Source of the DNA: Ananas comosus
Taxonomy: Eukaryota > Streptophyta > Magnoliopsida > Poales > Bromeliaceae
Reading direction: 5' to 3'
Assembly: GCF_001540865.1 (NCBI RefSeq)
Contig: NC_033642.1
Location: 343,450 to 407,449, forward strand
Length of the DNA: 64,000 bases
Shown here: positions 11,117-21,474 of the stretch, piece after piece
Layout: every line of letters begins with the position of its first letter
Position numbering within the stretch: the first letter of the stretch is position 1
Notes under the pieces: model-generated
Databases searched by the model: none
Seen by the model: the letters and a program-made list of their open reading frames with translations, nothing else
Told to the model about the DNA's origin: nothing
Position numbers and translations under genes: made by a program

Positions 11117-11692
11117 TTTCTTTAAAAGATTTTTGCTTTAAGAAAGAAAGAGATCCTACATTTTGGGAATGATATAAGCCTTTGACCAAATTGAATTTTG
11201 ATTTTTTTTTTGTGTTTTTTGAGAAAAAAAAGGAGCAAGATAATGTAGTGAATGTGATGGTTGTGTTAACTCAAAATGCATGAATTTTGCCCTCCAAACG
11301 ATTTGTCTTGCATTGCATGTATGGATGATATAATATTCGCCTGCAAAATTTCCGTTTGGGATTACGAGGAGTACACATAAGGTGTGATAGAAACACGTAC
11401 GCCGTTCAGATCGCATCGATCGATTAAGATATGCTTTCGATGCAAATTTTTTTCACCAAATAGAATTTCAGTCCTCAGTTAGGACTTGAAAATTGTTTTT
11501 CGTTTTAGAAAGGCACAAGCAGAAGTTCAAATTCGCGCCTTAAAAAAAAAAAAAAACGAAACAAAACTTGACCTTCTTTTATGTCAAACTAATTGAGACA
11601 AGCCGGCATATCAAAATGCCATTGTCATTATATTGCAAGGAGAGTTTTCCTTTGGAATATTATTAAGGTAAAACATATGATTTTAATTTTTA

Positions 11693-12044
11693 GGATAAAC
11701 TTCAAATACTGTCCCTGTAGTTTCGCACTTTTTCACTTTAGTATCATGTAGTTTAAAGTGTATTAAGTTAGTACCATGTGGTTTCATTTTTCTCTTTTCG
11801 TTAGTTCTTTCATTAATATTTCGTTAAATTATATACAAAAAACGTCAGATATTCCACCTAGGTTTATCGAATATTCACTTTAGAACCCTTTAGTTTTAAC
11901 TTTGTTACTGATTTAACGAAAAAAATAAGTAAAATGGATAAAAAAAAAAAAAAAGGCACAGGGTACTAAATTGATACACTTTAAATTACAGGGTACTGAA
12001 GTGAGAAAGCGCGAAGCCATAGAGATGGTATTTGAAGTTTTTCC
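11693..12044. mobile_element. Foldback MITE, GGAWAAACTTC family, intact copy A
   Basis: The 352-bp element starts GGATAAACTTCAAATACTG and ends with the inverted text TTTGAAGTTTTTCC. Perfect 9-bp target duplications TAATTTTTA flank it (11684-11692 and 12045-12053), pointing to a Mutator-like transposase. The arms carry the phrase tttagtatcatgtagtttaa and its complement, shared with other copies near 17.2, 18.9, 19.9, 39.4 and 50.1 kb. Non-coding. Confidence 0.85.
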
Positions 12045-12599
12045 TAATTTTTAATAATAATTTATTTCATGAATGCATGATGGAATGGGTGACAACAATG
12101 GTAACTACATTTCAACTAGTTGTTAGTTGTAGAACTAGGGCTAGAAGTGGTTCTTTGGAAGGTTTTGCTTTACATTTCATAGTTCAAATTTTAATTTTAA
12201 TTTTTTTTATTGAAAAATTGATCTAATATTTTGGGATGATATAAGCCTATCACCAAATTGATTTTTTGTTTTTGTTTTTTTTTTTAAAAAAAAGAAAAGA
12301 AAAAGAAACAAGATTATTGGATTTGATGATTGGGCGGGCTAAAAAGACATGAATTTCGTGACAGCCACTTGGTTGAGGACCTCCTATGTTGTCGCTGAGA
12401 CAGTTTGGCGAGCCGTATGATTTACTCCACTTCTATTTAAATCTCAACATCGTATTGAACGACAGATTTAGAGGAAGCCCAATAAAGTTAAGTGGAAAGC
12501 TCTATATTCTTTCTTTTTTTTTTCAAAATTTGCCCTCCTAATAATTTGTCTTTTAATGCATGTAGCTTGCTGTGTAACATGCGACAAAAACACATAAAA

Positions 12600-12830
12600 A
12601 TAAGAGACAATATCTAATATGATCTCCAAAATTTTAAAAGTATCTTATTTACTCTTGAAGGACTAAAATACTTTTATTGATTTTTAACAAATTCCTTCAA
12701 ATATCTCTATTTTTTAAAGGATTTACTAATGGGGTTGAATTTTAGATGAAAATTTTGAATAGTAGTAAAGGATAAATAAGCAAAAGCCCCTAAAAATAAG
12801 TTAATAATGTAAAAATAATACTATGGACCA
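12600..12830. repeat. Dispersed repeat shared with 27235-27470
   Basis: This copy and 27235-27470 share a run of blocks in the same order: caaaatacttttatt, tttcttcaaatat-like text, ggatttactaatg/ggatttattaatg, and the closing ggataaataagcaaaagcccc. The family is unidentified and non-coding. Confidence 0.55.
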
Positions 12831-12841
12831 CTTTTAATGTA

Positions 12842-13101
12842 GGGTTAATTTCATACAGTTCCCTGCAAATATAGTGAGTTGCAAATATATCCCTACAAAG
12901 TACAACTTTCACATATTGTCTCTGCAAAATTCCCCATAATTTCAAATATATCCCTGCCGTTAAGATCCGTTAGAAAAAATTAGTTATCCATAGATAAAAT
13001 ACTTAACCATAATTTTTACTCCTGTTCAATGAACAATGAGGACTTTTGAAGGGACATATTGCAAATCACTATGTTTGCAGGGACCTATATGAAATTAACC
13101 C
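12842..13101. mobile_element. MULE-like MITE with 36-bp inverted ends, copy 1
   Basis: A 260-bp element with long terminal inverted repeats: GGGTTAATTTCATACAG at the left pairs with the inverse of ctatatgaaattaaccc at the right, and pairing continues with few mismatches to about 36 bp. Perfect 9-bp duplications TTTAATGTA lie at 12833-12841 and 13102-13110. It ends only 37 bp before the first site II box of the eL13 promoter. A degraded relative is at 49799-50591. Confidence 0.9.
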
Positions 13102-13137
13102 TTTAATGTAAGGGTCCATTTATGACTGTTCTCTTAA

Positions 13138-13304
13138 TGGGCCAAAATACGGCCCACAAACATGGGCCTAAACGTGGGCCTCCCAAAGATCAGGACCGTC
13201 GATTCTAGGGTTTCGATCACCACCGCACCTCCTCCACCCCTCTCTCTCTCTCTTTTATCTCCGCCTCGTTCCTCTCCCCCAATCCTTCTCCTTCTAAAAC
13301 CCTA
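13138..13304 (+). promoter_or_regulatory. eL13 promoter: site II cluster and telo-boxes
   Basis: Four site II elements, TGGGCC or its complement, lie at 13138-13143, 13151-13156, 13163-13168 and 13175-13180. Telo-box motifs follow: TAGGGTTT at 13206-13213 and AAACCCTA at 13297-13304. This combination is characteristic of plant ribosomal-protein promoters, where TCP-type factors bind site II and the telo-box boosts expression in dividing cells. The motifs are seen; binding is inferred. Confidence 0.8.
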
Positions 13305-13370
13305 GAAAAGAGCTCCGCCGCATCCCGTCTCCAACGCCCTCCGCGGTGGAGCGAGCTCGGATCCGATCCC

Positions 13371-14035
13371 GGTAAACGATCTCCTCCTCCTCCTCCTCCT
13401 CCTCCTCCTCCTCCTCCCCTTTCTCATCATATCCACGGTTTCGTCGAATCCGTGGCTGGACTTGTCGATCAATTTTTGATCTCATTTCGTTCAACTATGC
13501 TTTGGATTATGATGGAGCATAATTAGGGTTTTGTGGAGTATGCAATAGAGCATCTCATTTCGTTCAAACGTGCTTTGATTCCTCAGATGGAGATCTAATG
13601 GCTTAGCTGTAGCTGAGCTATGATGGTTTCTTATTTTGTAGCAATCATCCATGATTGGGTTTAGAGGTAGTTGGTGTTGAGATGTTTTTGATATCTATTA
13701 CAAATTTTAGTGGTTTAATTGTCCATGCTTCTACATGAAGCTTCAAATTGCTTGCTTCTAGCTCTGTGAAAGATTTGCATTTGGGCTGATCCTTGTATAG
13801 CTTGTTTTTGGTTTTTGTGGTTCTCAATGTTTTGCTCGATAGTGAAATAATTTTTTTGCCTTTAATCTGTTTGTAGTCCACTTGTTTCTATCCATGTTCA
13901 GAATGTAGTGTTCAGTATGGTAATTAGAATGGATTATTTATGGTAGAGTTGAGCATATCTAAATCTCAGTATGCATGTTCTTCTTCGAAACATTTGTTTT
14001 TCTTGCTGCTAAATTTATCGTTGATCAGGTGGTAA
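13371..14035 (+). other. 5'-UTR intron of eL13
   Basis: A donor ccg|gtaaac near 13371 closes a GC-rich leader exon (about 13207-13370). The acceptor tgatcag lies just before the start codon at 14039. A (CTC)n run follows the donor. Leader introns are usual in highly expressed plant ribosomal-protein genes. The exact donor base is approximate. Confidence 0.6.
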
Positions 14036-14038
14036 ACA

Positions 14039-14149
14039 ATGGTGAAGCATAACAATGTTGTGCCAAACGGGCACTTCAGGAAACATTGGCAAAATTATGT
14101 TAGGACCTGGTTTAACCAGCCTGCTCGCAAAACCAGAAGACGCATTGGT

Positions 14150-14193
<44 letters not shown>

Positions 14194-16504
14194 GCAGAAA
14201 TACATCTACATGTAGTTGTACTTGTATGCTGATACACACATTTGAGTGTCCCTATTTATCTAAATGTCATCTTCGGAAATATTAGCATGCCGGAAATTGG
14301 ATAAGCTAAGAGACCGTAATTGAGGGAAGTTGTTATTGGAATCTGTTTGGTGGAAAGATAGTAGTAGTATATTTTGAATCTTTAATTTAAATATCTCATA
14401 TTGTCTTGAACCGTGATGAATGACCCACATATACGGTCTTTAAATGTACAATTGTCAGAATGATTTTATGCACTTTTTAATTGTGTGTGTACAGGTTTAA
14501 GATAGTTTAATCTTACTTTAGGTTCTGAGTAATTAGCCAAGAGAGTCCCTACGTGATTAAAATCACTTCTAGGTATTCGTCACCATGCTGATTGATTTGC
14601 ATTGTTTCTGTCGGTATTGCAGCTCGTCAGAAGAAAGCTGTGAAGATTTTCCCACGCCCAACTGCAGGCCCGCTTCGCCCTATTGTGCAGTGCCAGACAC
14701 TCAAATACAATATGAAATCCAGGGCTGGAAGGGGTTTTTCTCTTGAGGAGCTCAAGGTAACTCTCACTTGTGTGTTAATCTCGCAGAACTTTTGTGCGGG
14801 TTATTTGATTTTACTGTCAAATCAACTTTTAGCATAGTGATTGTGGTCCTTTGCTTCCTCTGTGCTTCCTCTGTGGTCTTCCTCTTATTGCATTCTTTTT
14901 AAGCGATTTTCGTGCTATGGCACATAATAGTAGACAAAAAGAAGATGCCATCCAGAGGAAGTAGCTGGGTTGCTTCATCATCATACAGCTAGGAAAAATT
15001 CAAGATGTTCAATATATGGTGAAAACATGTTGGACCACTATTATATTGTATTATATGCGACTTTGTATTTTTTTACCTTGATTATGTCAACTCTGAAAAT
15101 ATTGATTTTACTACGTAATCTTATAATATTTGATCTGACTACTGCGCTGTTAGAATGTAACCAGTACTTTCTGCTTTTTTAATGGAATGGTATGTATTGG
15201 AGCGGAATATCTATTTCTTTACTGAATATGGAAAGGTCAAATACTTAAATTTTAACAGAACTTCACGGAATTTATTGAAAACAAAAGTAGTGAAACATAG
15301 GTAGTAAAAATTCAAAATTTTTGAAGTTTAGGTTGCCAAAATACTCTTGTAGTTCAGATAAGGTCTGTATGTTTTTACTCCTCTTTGGTTAATATCAGTG
15401 ATATCAATTTCTTTTACCATTTTAATTGACATTTTACAATATTTTCTAAGAACTTTGTACCAACTCCCAATGTCTTAGTGAATTGAATAAATTTTATGTA
15501 ATTTAATCTCAGGCAGCAGGCATTCCTAAGAAGTTTGCCCCTACAATCGGCATTGCAGTGGACCACCGCCGTAAAAACCGTTCCCTCGAGGGGTTGCAGG
15601 CCAATGTGCAGAGGCTGAAGACCTACAAGGCCAAACTTGTCATCTTCCCAAGACGCCCTCGCAAGTTTAAGGCAAGAACGCACTCTCTTATATCTATGTT
15701 TTTAAATTATGCATATAAATTATGCATATATTATGGACCTGTTTTCTGATGGAGTACAGGTCAGTTGAGGAAAGCTGCTTGAGAAAGCCCCTACAATATT
15801 TTTCCCCCTAATATCCCCCGACAGCTTCTCATGCAGCAGAAACTCCAAACTTGGAGTTTCCCAGTATTGCAGAAGCTTCAAAATCGGAGCTTTGCACTGC
15901 AGCAGAAGCTTGAAATAGGAGCTTTTGCCTATCGCATCAAAAGGCTCCAAGCATTTTGTTTGCTTCTTCTTAATCTGTTCCAGATACTGTGGCAAATTGG
16001 CACCTACAGCCCGTTTGGCTCTGTTGGCACTTTTGCAGAAGTGCGATTTGAGTACAGGTCTCTGAACAACTGATTGCTGTTTCAGTAACGCTTTTCGAAG
16101 AACCATTTACCATCTTTGTTTTGTTGAAATCTCCGCACTCACTTCCACTGCAGCATTAAGTAAAAGCTTCAAATTGTAGCTTCGGCTTCAGAAGCTCAAA
16201 TCCCATTTGCGTACTTATTATTTGCCAAGAAGTTGCTTTTCTGGAAGCTTCTTATATTATAAAATATAAATTTATTTCTCAGGCTGGTGATTCCGCACCG
16301 GAGGAACTTGCGACCGCGACCCAGATCCAGGGACAATACATGCCGATTGTCCATGAGAAGCCGTCGGTTGAGCTTGTGAAGGTCACGGACGAGATGAAGT
16401 CGTTCAAGGCTTATGCCAAGCTCCGCGTCGAGCGCATGAACCAGCGCCAGATTGGCGCCAGGCTGAAGAAGGCCGCGGAGGCGGAGAAGGAAGAGAAGAA
16501 GTAA
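14039..16504 (+). CDS. RPL13: Large-subunit ribosomal protein eL13 (L13)
   Basis: Cytosolic 60S ribosomal protein eL13, which binds rRNA on the solvent side of the large subunit. Four coding exons (14039-14147, 14623-14756, 15513-15671, 16283-16504) give 207 residues, the normal length. Recognisable parts are [20 protein letters not shown] at the N-terminus, the basic [21 protein letters not shown] segment, [19 protein letters not shown], the [20 protein letters not shown] block, [12 protein letters not shown], and the acidic-basic tail ending in AEAEKEEKK. Intron 3 has donor AAG|GCAAGA, so it must be spliced as GC-AG; no GT donor keeps the frame. Intron 1 carries a (CT)n microsatellite right after its donor, and intron 3 contains a likely small transposon. 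Site II and telo-box promoter elements precede the gene. Identity is secure. Confidence 0.97.
14155..14192. repeat. (CT)n microsatellite in eL13 intron 1
   Basis: An almost pure CT run of about 38 bp starting eight bases after the intron 1 donor. Likely length-polymorphic. Confidence 0.9.
15760..16230. mobile_element. Probable non-autonomous transposon in eL13 intron 3
   Basis: This part of intron 3 is less AT-rich than its surroundings and repeats the words gcagaagcttc, ggagcttt and their complements in both orientations, giving a foldback structure. It also has the phrase agcccgtttggct that is frequent at ends of plant DNA transposons. I could not define termini or a target duplication, so the class is open. 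Confidence 0.35.
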
Positions 16505-17143
16505 ATCAGGTCGAAACGCATTTCTAAGTCCACTGTTAGCTCTAAGTTTAGCTTTCCTTTTATCAAACAGAGATTCGTGAATATTTCGGTTTCAATCTAG
16601 CTGAGTTCTCGATTACTGCTCCCTATGCTTTTTTATTTGGATTTGCGAATGCGTCGGATCTTTTCAAGAGAGAATTTTTGGAGTTGTTAAGTTTTATAAT
16701 TCTCATGATTCATAGATTTTTGCTTCTGCTTGGTTATATTTGCTGCAAATTAGTTTCTTCTTGTGTGTATAGAAGCTGTTTTGACTTGCTCCTTCAAACA
16801 CTAGTAGTAATAGAGTTAAAAAAAAGAAAAAGAAAAAGAAAAACGAAAATAGTAGCTATACCTATTGGAATAAATTATACAACTTCATAATTTTGTTAAA
16901 TTTTTTAATGATTTTTGCTCGAATGGGTTCGACTTCTAAAATATTCTAAGCTTTAAAAAGAGGAGGGTGTTTGAGACATTTGGCTTTTTATTAGATGCAA
17001 TTTGGTGACTGATTCAAATATTTTTTTTTTTTTCAGTAGTTTATTTTGGATTTTTTGGTTAGGAATTTGCAATTTGCATCTTGAGTGTTCTTAATCCAGT
17101 AAATTGCATTCATCTGAAGCATCCCAATATCCATTCAACATGT

Positions 17144-17179
<36 letters not shown>

Positions 17180-17187
<8 letters not shown>

Positions 17188-17470
17188 TGTATCAATTTAG
17201 TATCCTATAGTTTTATCTTTTTTTTTTTATTATTCATTTCACTATTTTTTTTCGTTAAATCAATGTTAAAACTGAAGTGTACGAAAGTGAATATTCAATA
17301 AATCTAGGTGAAATATAGTGGGATATATCAAGTTTTTTTTGTATATAATTTAATGAAATATTAACGGAGAAGCTGACGAAAAGAGAAAAAACTAAGGGTA
17401 CTAACTTGATACACTTTAAATTACAGAGTACTAAAGTGAGAAAGTACAAAATCATCGGGTTACACTGGGA
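17180..17470. mobile_element. GGAWAAACTTC-family foldback, truncated copy B
   Basis: It has the family phrases aaagtgtatcaatttagtatcc on one arm and gatacactttaaattacag plus actaaagtgagaaagt on the other, facing each other around a centre near 17300. The left terminus is replaced by poly-T and the right one is lost. Non-coding. Confidence 0.6.
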
Positions 17471-18839
17471 AATTCGAATCTTCGACTTACGAATAATCAA
17501 CTAGAATGATAACCAACTATTTAGATTGATTGTTCGTCAAGGTGTATGTAGTAGGTCAAGGGCTGTTTGAAATCGGAAAGCGAAGGACTCGTGAGTTTTG
17601 CAAATTCGGCACCGTTCCTCATTCCACGAAAGTCGAAAGGCAAAGCTCCGTCTAATTGTTTGTCGGTCAGTGGGAGTTTTTGCGATCTCGTGACTTCGAT
17701 GCCGAAACAAAAAATAGGATGTCTACAACTTTTTTCAAGTTATCCATTCCCCGTTCCACCGAAATCGAAAGACAGATTTGTATAATTTTTTTGCCAGTGA
17801 GAGTTTGGATGATTTTGTAATTTTGATGTCGAAACAAATACGGATGTCTGCGACTTAGGTTGTTCGGAAGCAGAAAGTCAGAAAGCCATAATATTACGAG
17901 ATTATTCGTAATAGTTTTGTAAATTCATCTCCGTCCCCCGTTCCACCGAAATCGAAAGGCAGATGTTTGTATAATTGTTTGTTGGTAAGAATTTGGATGA
18001 TCTCGTGACTTCGATGTCAAAATAAATAGATACCTACCACCGAAATTGAAATCCATATATATTTGTATAATCGTTATTAGAGAGAGTTTGACTGATCTTG
18101 CAACTTCCATAATGCCAAAATAAATATTAAAAACGTTACCATTTTCTCAAAATTACAAGTTATAATTTTTTGGAGAACTACAAAAATAAAGAGTCTCTTT
18201 AGTCTTAAGTTGCATGTGTGAGATGCTCGACTATTTTAAAACTTAGTGGGCTCTTTTTTTTTTTTCTTTTTCTTTTTTCTTTTTTATTTTTTTTCCCCTA
18301 TTTTCAAACATTGTATGCGGTTCCAGCATAATTGTTACTAGCTAAGGGCCGCGCGATGCAACGGGAAAAAAAATATTTCTGTTAATTTTTAAAAATATTT
18401 ATTTTTTTAGATACATATAATTTTATGACTACATAAAAATATATAGTAATACACGAAATGAAAAATATACGTATACAAATCAGATACAATCTTTTACATT
18501 AACTTTATATAAAAACATTCATTGCAGAAATTTTATAATATTAAATAAAATTAAAATTATATAAAATATTACTAAATTAAAATAGTAAGAAAATACAAAA
18601 TAATGCACTACTAAAATATAAAAGGTTCATAACAATTATCTATTTATAAAAAATAAGGCAACCGAATATATAACTTTTTTTTTACACTGTATTTATAAGA
18701 TTTTATCATAAAAATAGAAATTCAGTAAGTTTTGTATCTATACCTTTTATATATTACATATTTTATCAGGTTTGTACATATATAAGGGCCCAATCAAAAC
18801 ACCCACGCCCCCTCCCCCTCTTCCATCCGCCACGTGGCA

Positions 18840-19175
18840 TTTTTTTTTCACACTTTCTCACTTTAGTACCCTATGATTTAAACTGTATCAATTTAATACC
18901 ATATAGTTTCATTTTTCTCTTTTTATTATTTATTCAACTAATTTTTTTCGTTAAATCAGTAACAAAGTTAAAACTAAAAAGTACTAAAGTGAATATTCGA
19001 TAAACCTAAGTAGGGTATCCGAAGTTTTTTTGTATATAATTTAACGAAATATTAACAGAAGAGCTGACAAAAAGTGAAAATAAAACCACAGAATACTAAT
19101 TTGATACACTTTAAGCCACATGGTACTAAAGTGAGAAAGTGCAAAACCACAGAGATGGTATTTGAAGTTTAACCT
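18840..19175. mobile_element. GGAWAAACTTC-family foldback, copy C
   Basis: Arms with cactttctcactttagtacc and the complementary actaaagtgagaaagtgcaa face each other. The right end TTTGAAGTTTAACC is the diverged family terminus; the left terminus is missing. A further fragment lies at 19270-19385. Confidence 0.6.
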
Positions 19176-19865
19176 TTTTATTAATTATAGATTGTATATG
19201 AGCATGTCTTATACACTCGGTATATAACTTTTTTTACACCGTATGAAATTTTAATTTTGGTATATATACATGGTACTAAAGTGAGAAAATGAAATCATAT
19301 GATACTAACTTGATATACTTTAAACCACATGGTATTAAAGTGAGAAGGTGCGAAATCATAGAGCTAGGATTTCAAGTTTACCCTTTTTATTAATTATAGA
19401 TTGTATATGAGTATGTCTTAGACACTCGGTGTACAATATTTTTTACACTGTATGAAATTTTAATTTTATTATATCGACTATTAAAAAATAGGGTTGGTCA
19501 ATGCGATAAAATTTTATATTTGGTGCAGGCAAAAACAAAAAAGAAAAGATTTGGATTCCCAATTCAAATTATAAATTATATATGAGCATATCTTATACAT
19601 TCAGTATATGACTTTTTTTACACCGTATGAAATTTTAATTTTGTTATATCGACTATTAAAAAATAGAGTTGGTTCATGCGTTAAAATTTTATACTTGGTG
19701 TAGGCAAAAACAAAAAAAAAAATAAATTATAAATTATATATGAGCATATTTTATACACTTGGTGTACAACTATTTTTACACCATATAAAATTCTAATTTT
19801 GTTATATTAATTATTGAAAAATAAGATTAGTCCGTGTGATAAAATTTTACACTCAGTGTAAGCAA
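19175..19865. repeat. Tandem array of about 160-210 bp units
   Basis: Four imperfect units, each containing a text like atatgagcatgtcttatacac (near 19197, 19405, 19577, 19737) then tttttttacaccgtatgaaa and ttaattttgttata, then a gcaaaaacaaaaa stretch. AT-rich and non-coding. A foldback fragment interrupts the first spacer. Confidence 0.6.
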
Positions 19866-19877
19866 AAAAAAAAAAAA

Positions 19878-20446
19878 GGAAAAACTTCAAAAACCCTTCC
19901 TGTGGTTTCATATTTTTTCATTTTAGTACCTTATGGTTTAAAGTGTATCAAGTTAGTACCCTATGATTTCGCACTTTCTCACTTTAGTACCCTGTGGTTT
20001 AAAGTGTATCAAGTTAGTACTCTGTGGTTTTATTTTTTTATGAAGTTAGTAACATGTAGTTTTATTTTTGTATCAAGTTAATTCCCTGTGTACCATGTGG
20101 TTTTATTTTTGTATCAAGTTAATTAATTCCTTGTGATTTTTAAACTACAGGGTACTAAAGTGAGAAAGTGCGAAACCACAGGGTACTAAAGTGAAAAAGT
20201 GCGAAACCACAAGGTACTAAAGTGAGAAAGTGCGAAACCACAGGGTACTAACTTGATACACTTTAAACCACAGGGTACTAAAGTGAGAAAGTGCGAAACC
20301 ACAGGGTACTAACTTGATATACTTTAAACCACATAATACTAAAGTGAAAAGGTGCAAAACTACATGACACTAACTTGATATATTTTAAATTATAAAATAC
20401 TAAAGTGAGAAAAAGTGAAACCATAATGGAGTATTTAAAGTTTTTC
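19878..20446. mobile_element. GGAWAAACTTC-family foldback, expanded copy D
   Basis: Starts GGAAAAACTTCAAAAACCC and ends near tttaaagtttttct. Both arms are expanded by repetition of the unit 'stagtaccctgtggtttaaagtg' type text of about 50 bp, in opposite orientations, so the transcript could fold into a long hairpin. The right terminus is worn and the target duplication is not clear. Confidence 0.65.
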
Positions 20447-20708
20447 TGGGAAAAAAATAAAAAATATATATATAGTGCGAGAGAGAGAGAGTGAGCGAGA
20501 GGAAAAAATTAGAAAAAAAATGGAGTGGCCCAACCTCATTGCTTGAGGAGCAGCCGTACACACTTTGGTTTCTCCTTTCATGCATCGAAAGATGTGCGCG
20601 GAATATTCTCTATAAATAATATTTTCCTCCGTATACTTTGTCTTTATAATATTTTCGAATACAATAATTATATACGTAGAAAAAGAAAAAGATTAATGCT
20701 TTATAAAT

Positions 20709-20835
20709 TTAGGTTTTGAAATTGTGAGAAGATTACGTTATATGTGGTGAAAAAAAATGATAAAAAAATATTTTATTTATTTCAATATGTAATATTACGT
20801 TTCGCATATTGTGCTTAGTCTGCTACGATATGATA
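20709..20835. mobile_element. Tourist-like MITE, 5' fragment
   Basis: Resembles the left half of the element at 821-1050, with shared blocks gattacgttatatgtg, aaaaaatatttt, aatattacgtttcgcatatt and gcttagtctgctacgatat. The right half is missing. Confidence 0.55.
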
Positions 20836-21390
20836 ACCTTCGAATTATGGACTATAATAATTCGGACAATAACTACTGAATTACACCACACGGGTTACTA
20901 AAAATAATGTTATCATATACAGTTTCGCTATCATATTTATTAAATTTTGTCACTAAAATAAATATACTATATATTTATTTATAAATATATATAAAGAGTT
21001 GCTTTAAAAGATGTGTCCATTCTCAGTTACCGAGATTACATCATACCTCCTCTTCGGGAAAGTACCTGTGTAGTCATATCACAAACTTTATATATTAAAA
21101 AGTTACCGGACAGTGGCGCGCATTTTCATGGCCTCATTTCCCTGTTCCGTGTTTCGACCAAACCATCCTTCCTCATTGCCTTGTAATCATCGATGCGACT
21201 CAAAAACGCCCGCATACGAACTCCTACCCGACCGTACTGATCCCCGCGCAATCGACGGCCGAGATGACATCTAGGCACGCCCGCACGGAGAAATATCTGC
21301 GGACGCATGTACACAAATTACTGATAATTGAGCGGTGGCGTTCCCGTAATTTTTGTGAACTTTAAGGGCGAATGTTAGGAGAGATCGTGT

Positions 21391-21398
21391 TATATAAG
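21391..21398 (+). promoter_or_regulatory. TATA box of the acyl-CoA-binding protein gene
   Basis: TATATAAG lies 84 bp upstream of the ATG, followed by a purine-rich leader (gagaga and poly-A, then repeats of ggaaaa). The spacing fits a transcription start near 21425. Confidence 0.65.
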
Positions 21399-21474
21399 CG
21401 TAGCGAATATTAGAGACCCAATCGAAGAGAGAGAGAAAAAAAAAAAAAAGGGAAAAGGGAAAAGGGAAAAGGCG

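Larger units (their letters stand above)
8011..11683. other. Repeat-derived intergenic region
   Basis: No gene is visible in 3.7 kb between CYCLOPS and the eL13 promoter region. It contains a small foldback near 8160-8315, a block near 8460-8850 that repeats a gGATATGGATTTT-type text common in plant repeats, an LTR-like fragment (9760-10020), and a dispersed repeat (10918-11116). Confidence 0.6.
16505..21390. other. Repeat-rich intergenic region
   Basis: No gene is visible over 4.9 kb between eL13 and the acyl-CoA-binding protein gene. It has the eL13 3' UTR, a long poly-T (about 17146-17183), several copies of the GGAAAAACTTC foldback family, a tandem array (19175-19865), a poor Helitron-like end near 18340-18365, and a Tourist fragment (20709-20835). 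Region 17560-18120 repeats phrases such as ccgttccaccgaaatcgaaag, itself a degraded tandem repeat. Confidence 0.6.

Noticed and set aside
19836..20081. Frames reading repeated peptides of the type LKCIKLVPYDF and STLWFKVYQV (also near 50167-50382)
   Set aside because: They are translations of the foldback MITE arms, repeat in both orientations, and recur at unrelated loci. They are not genes.
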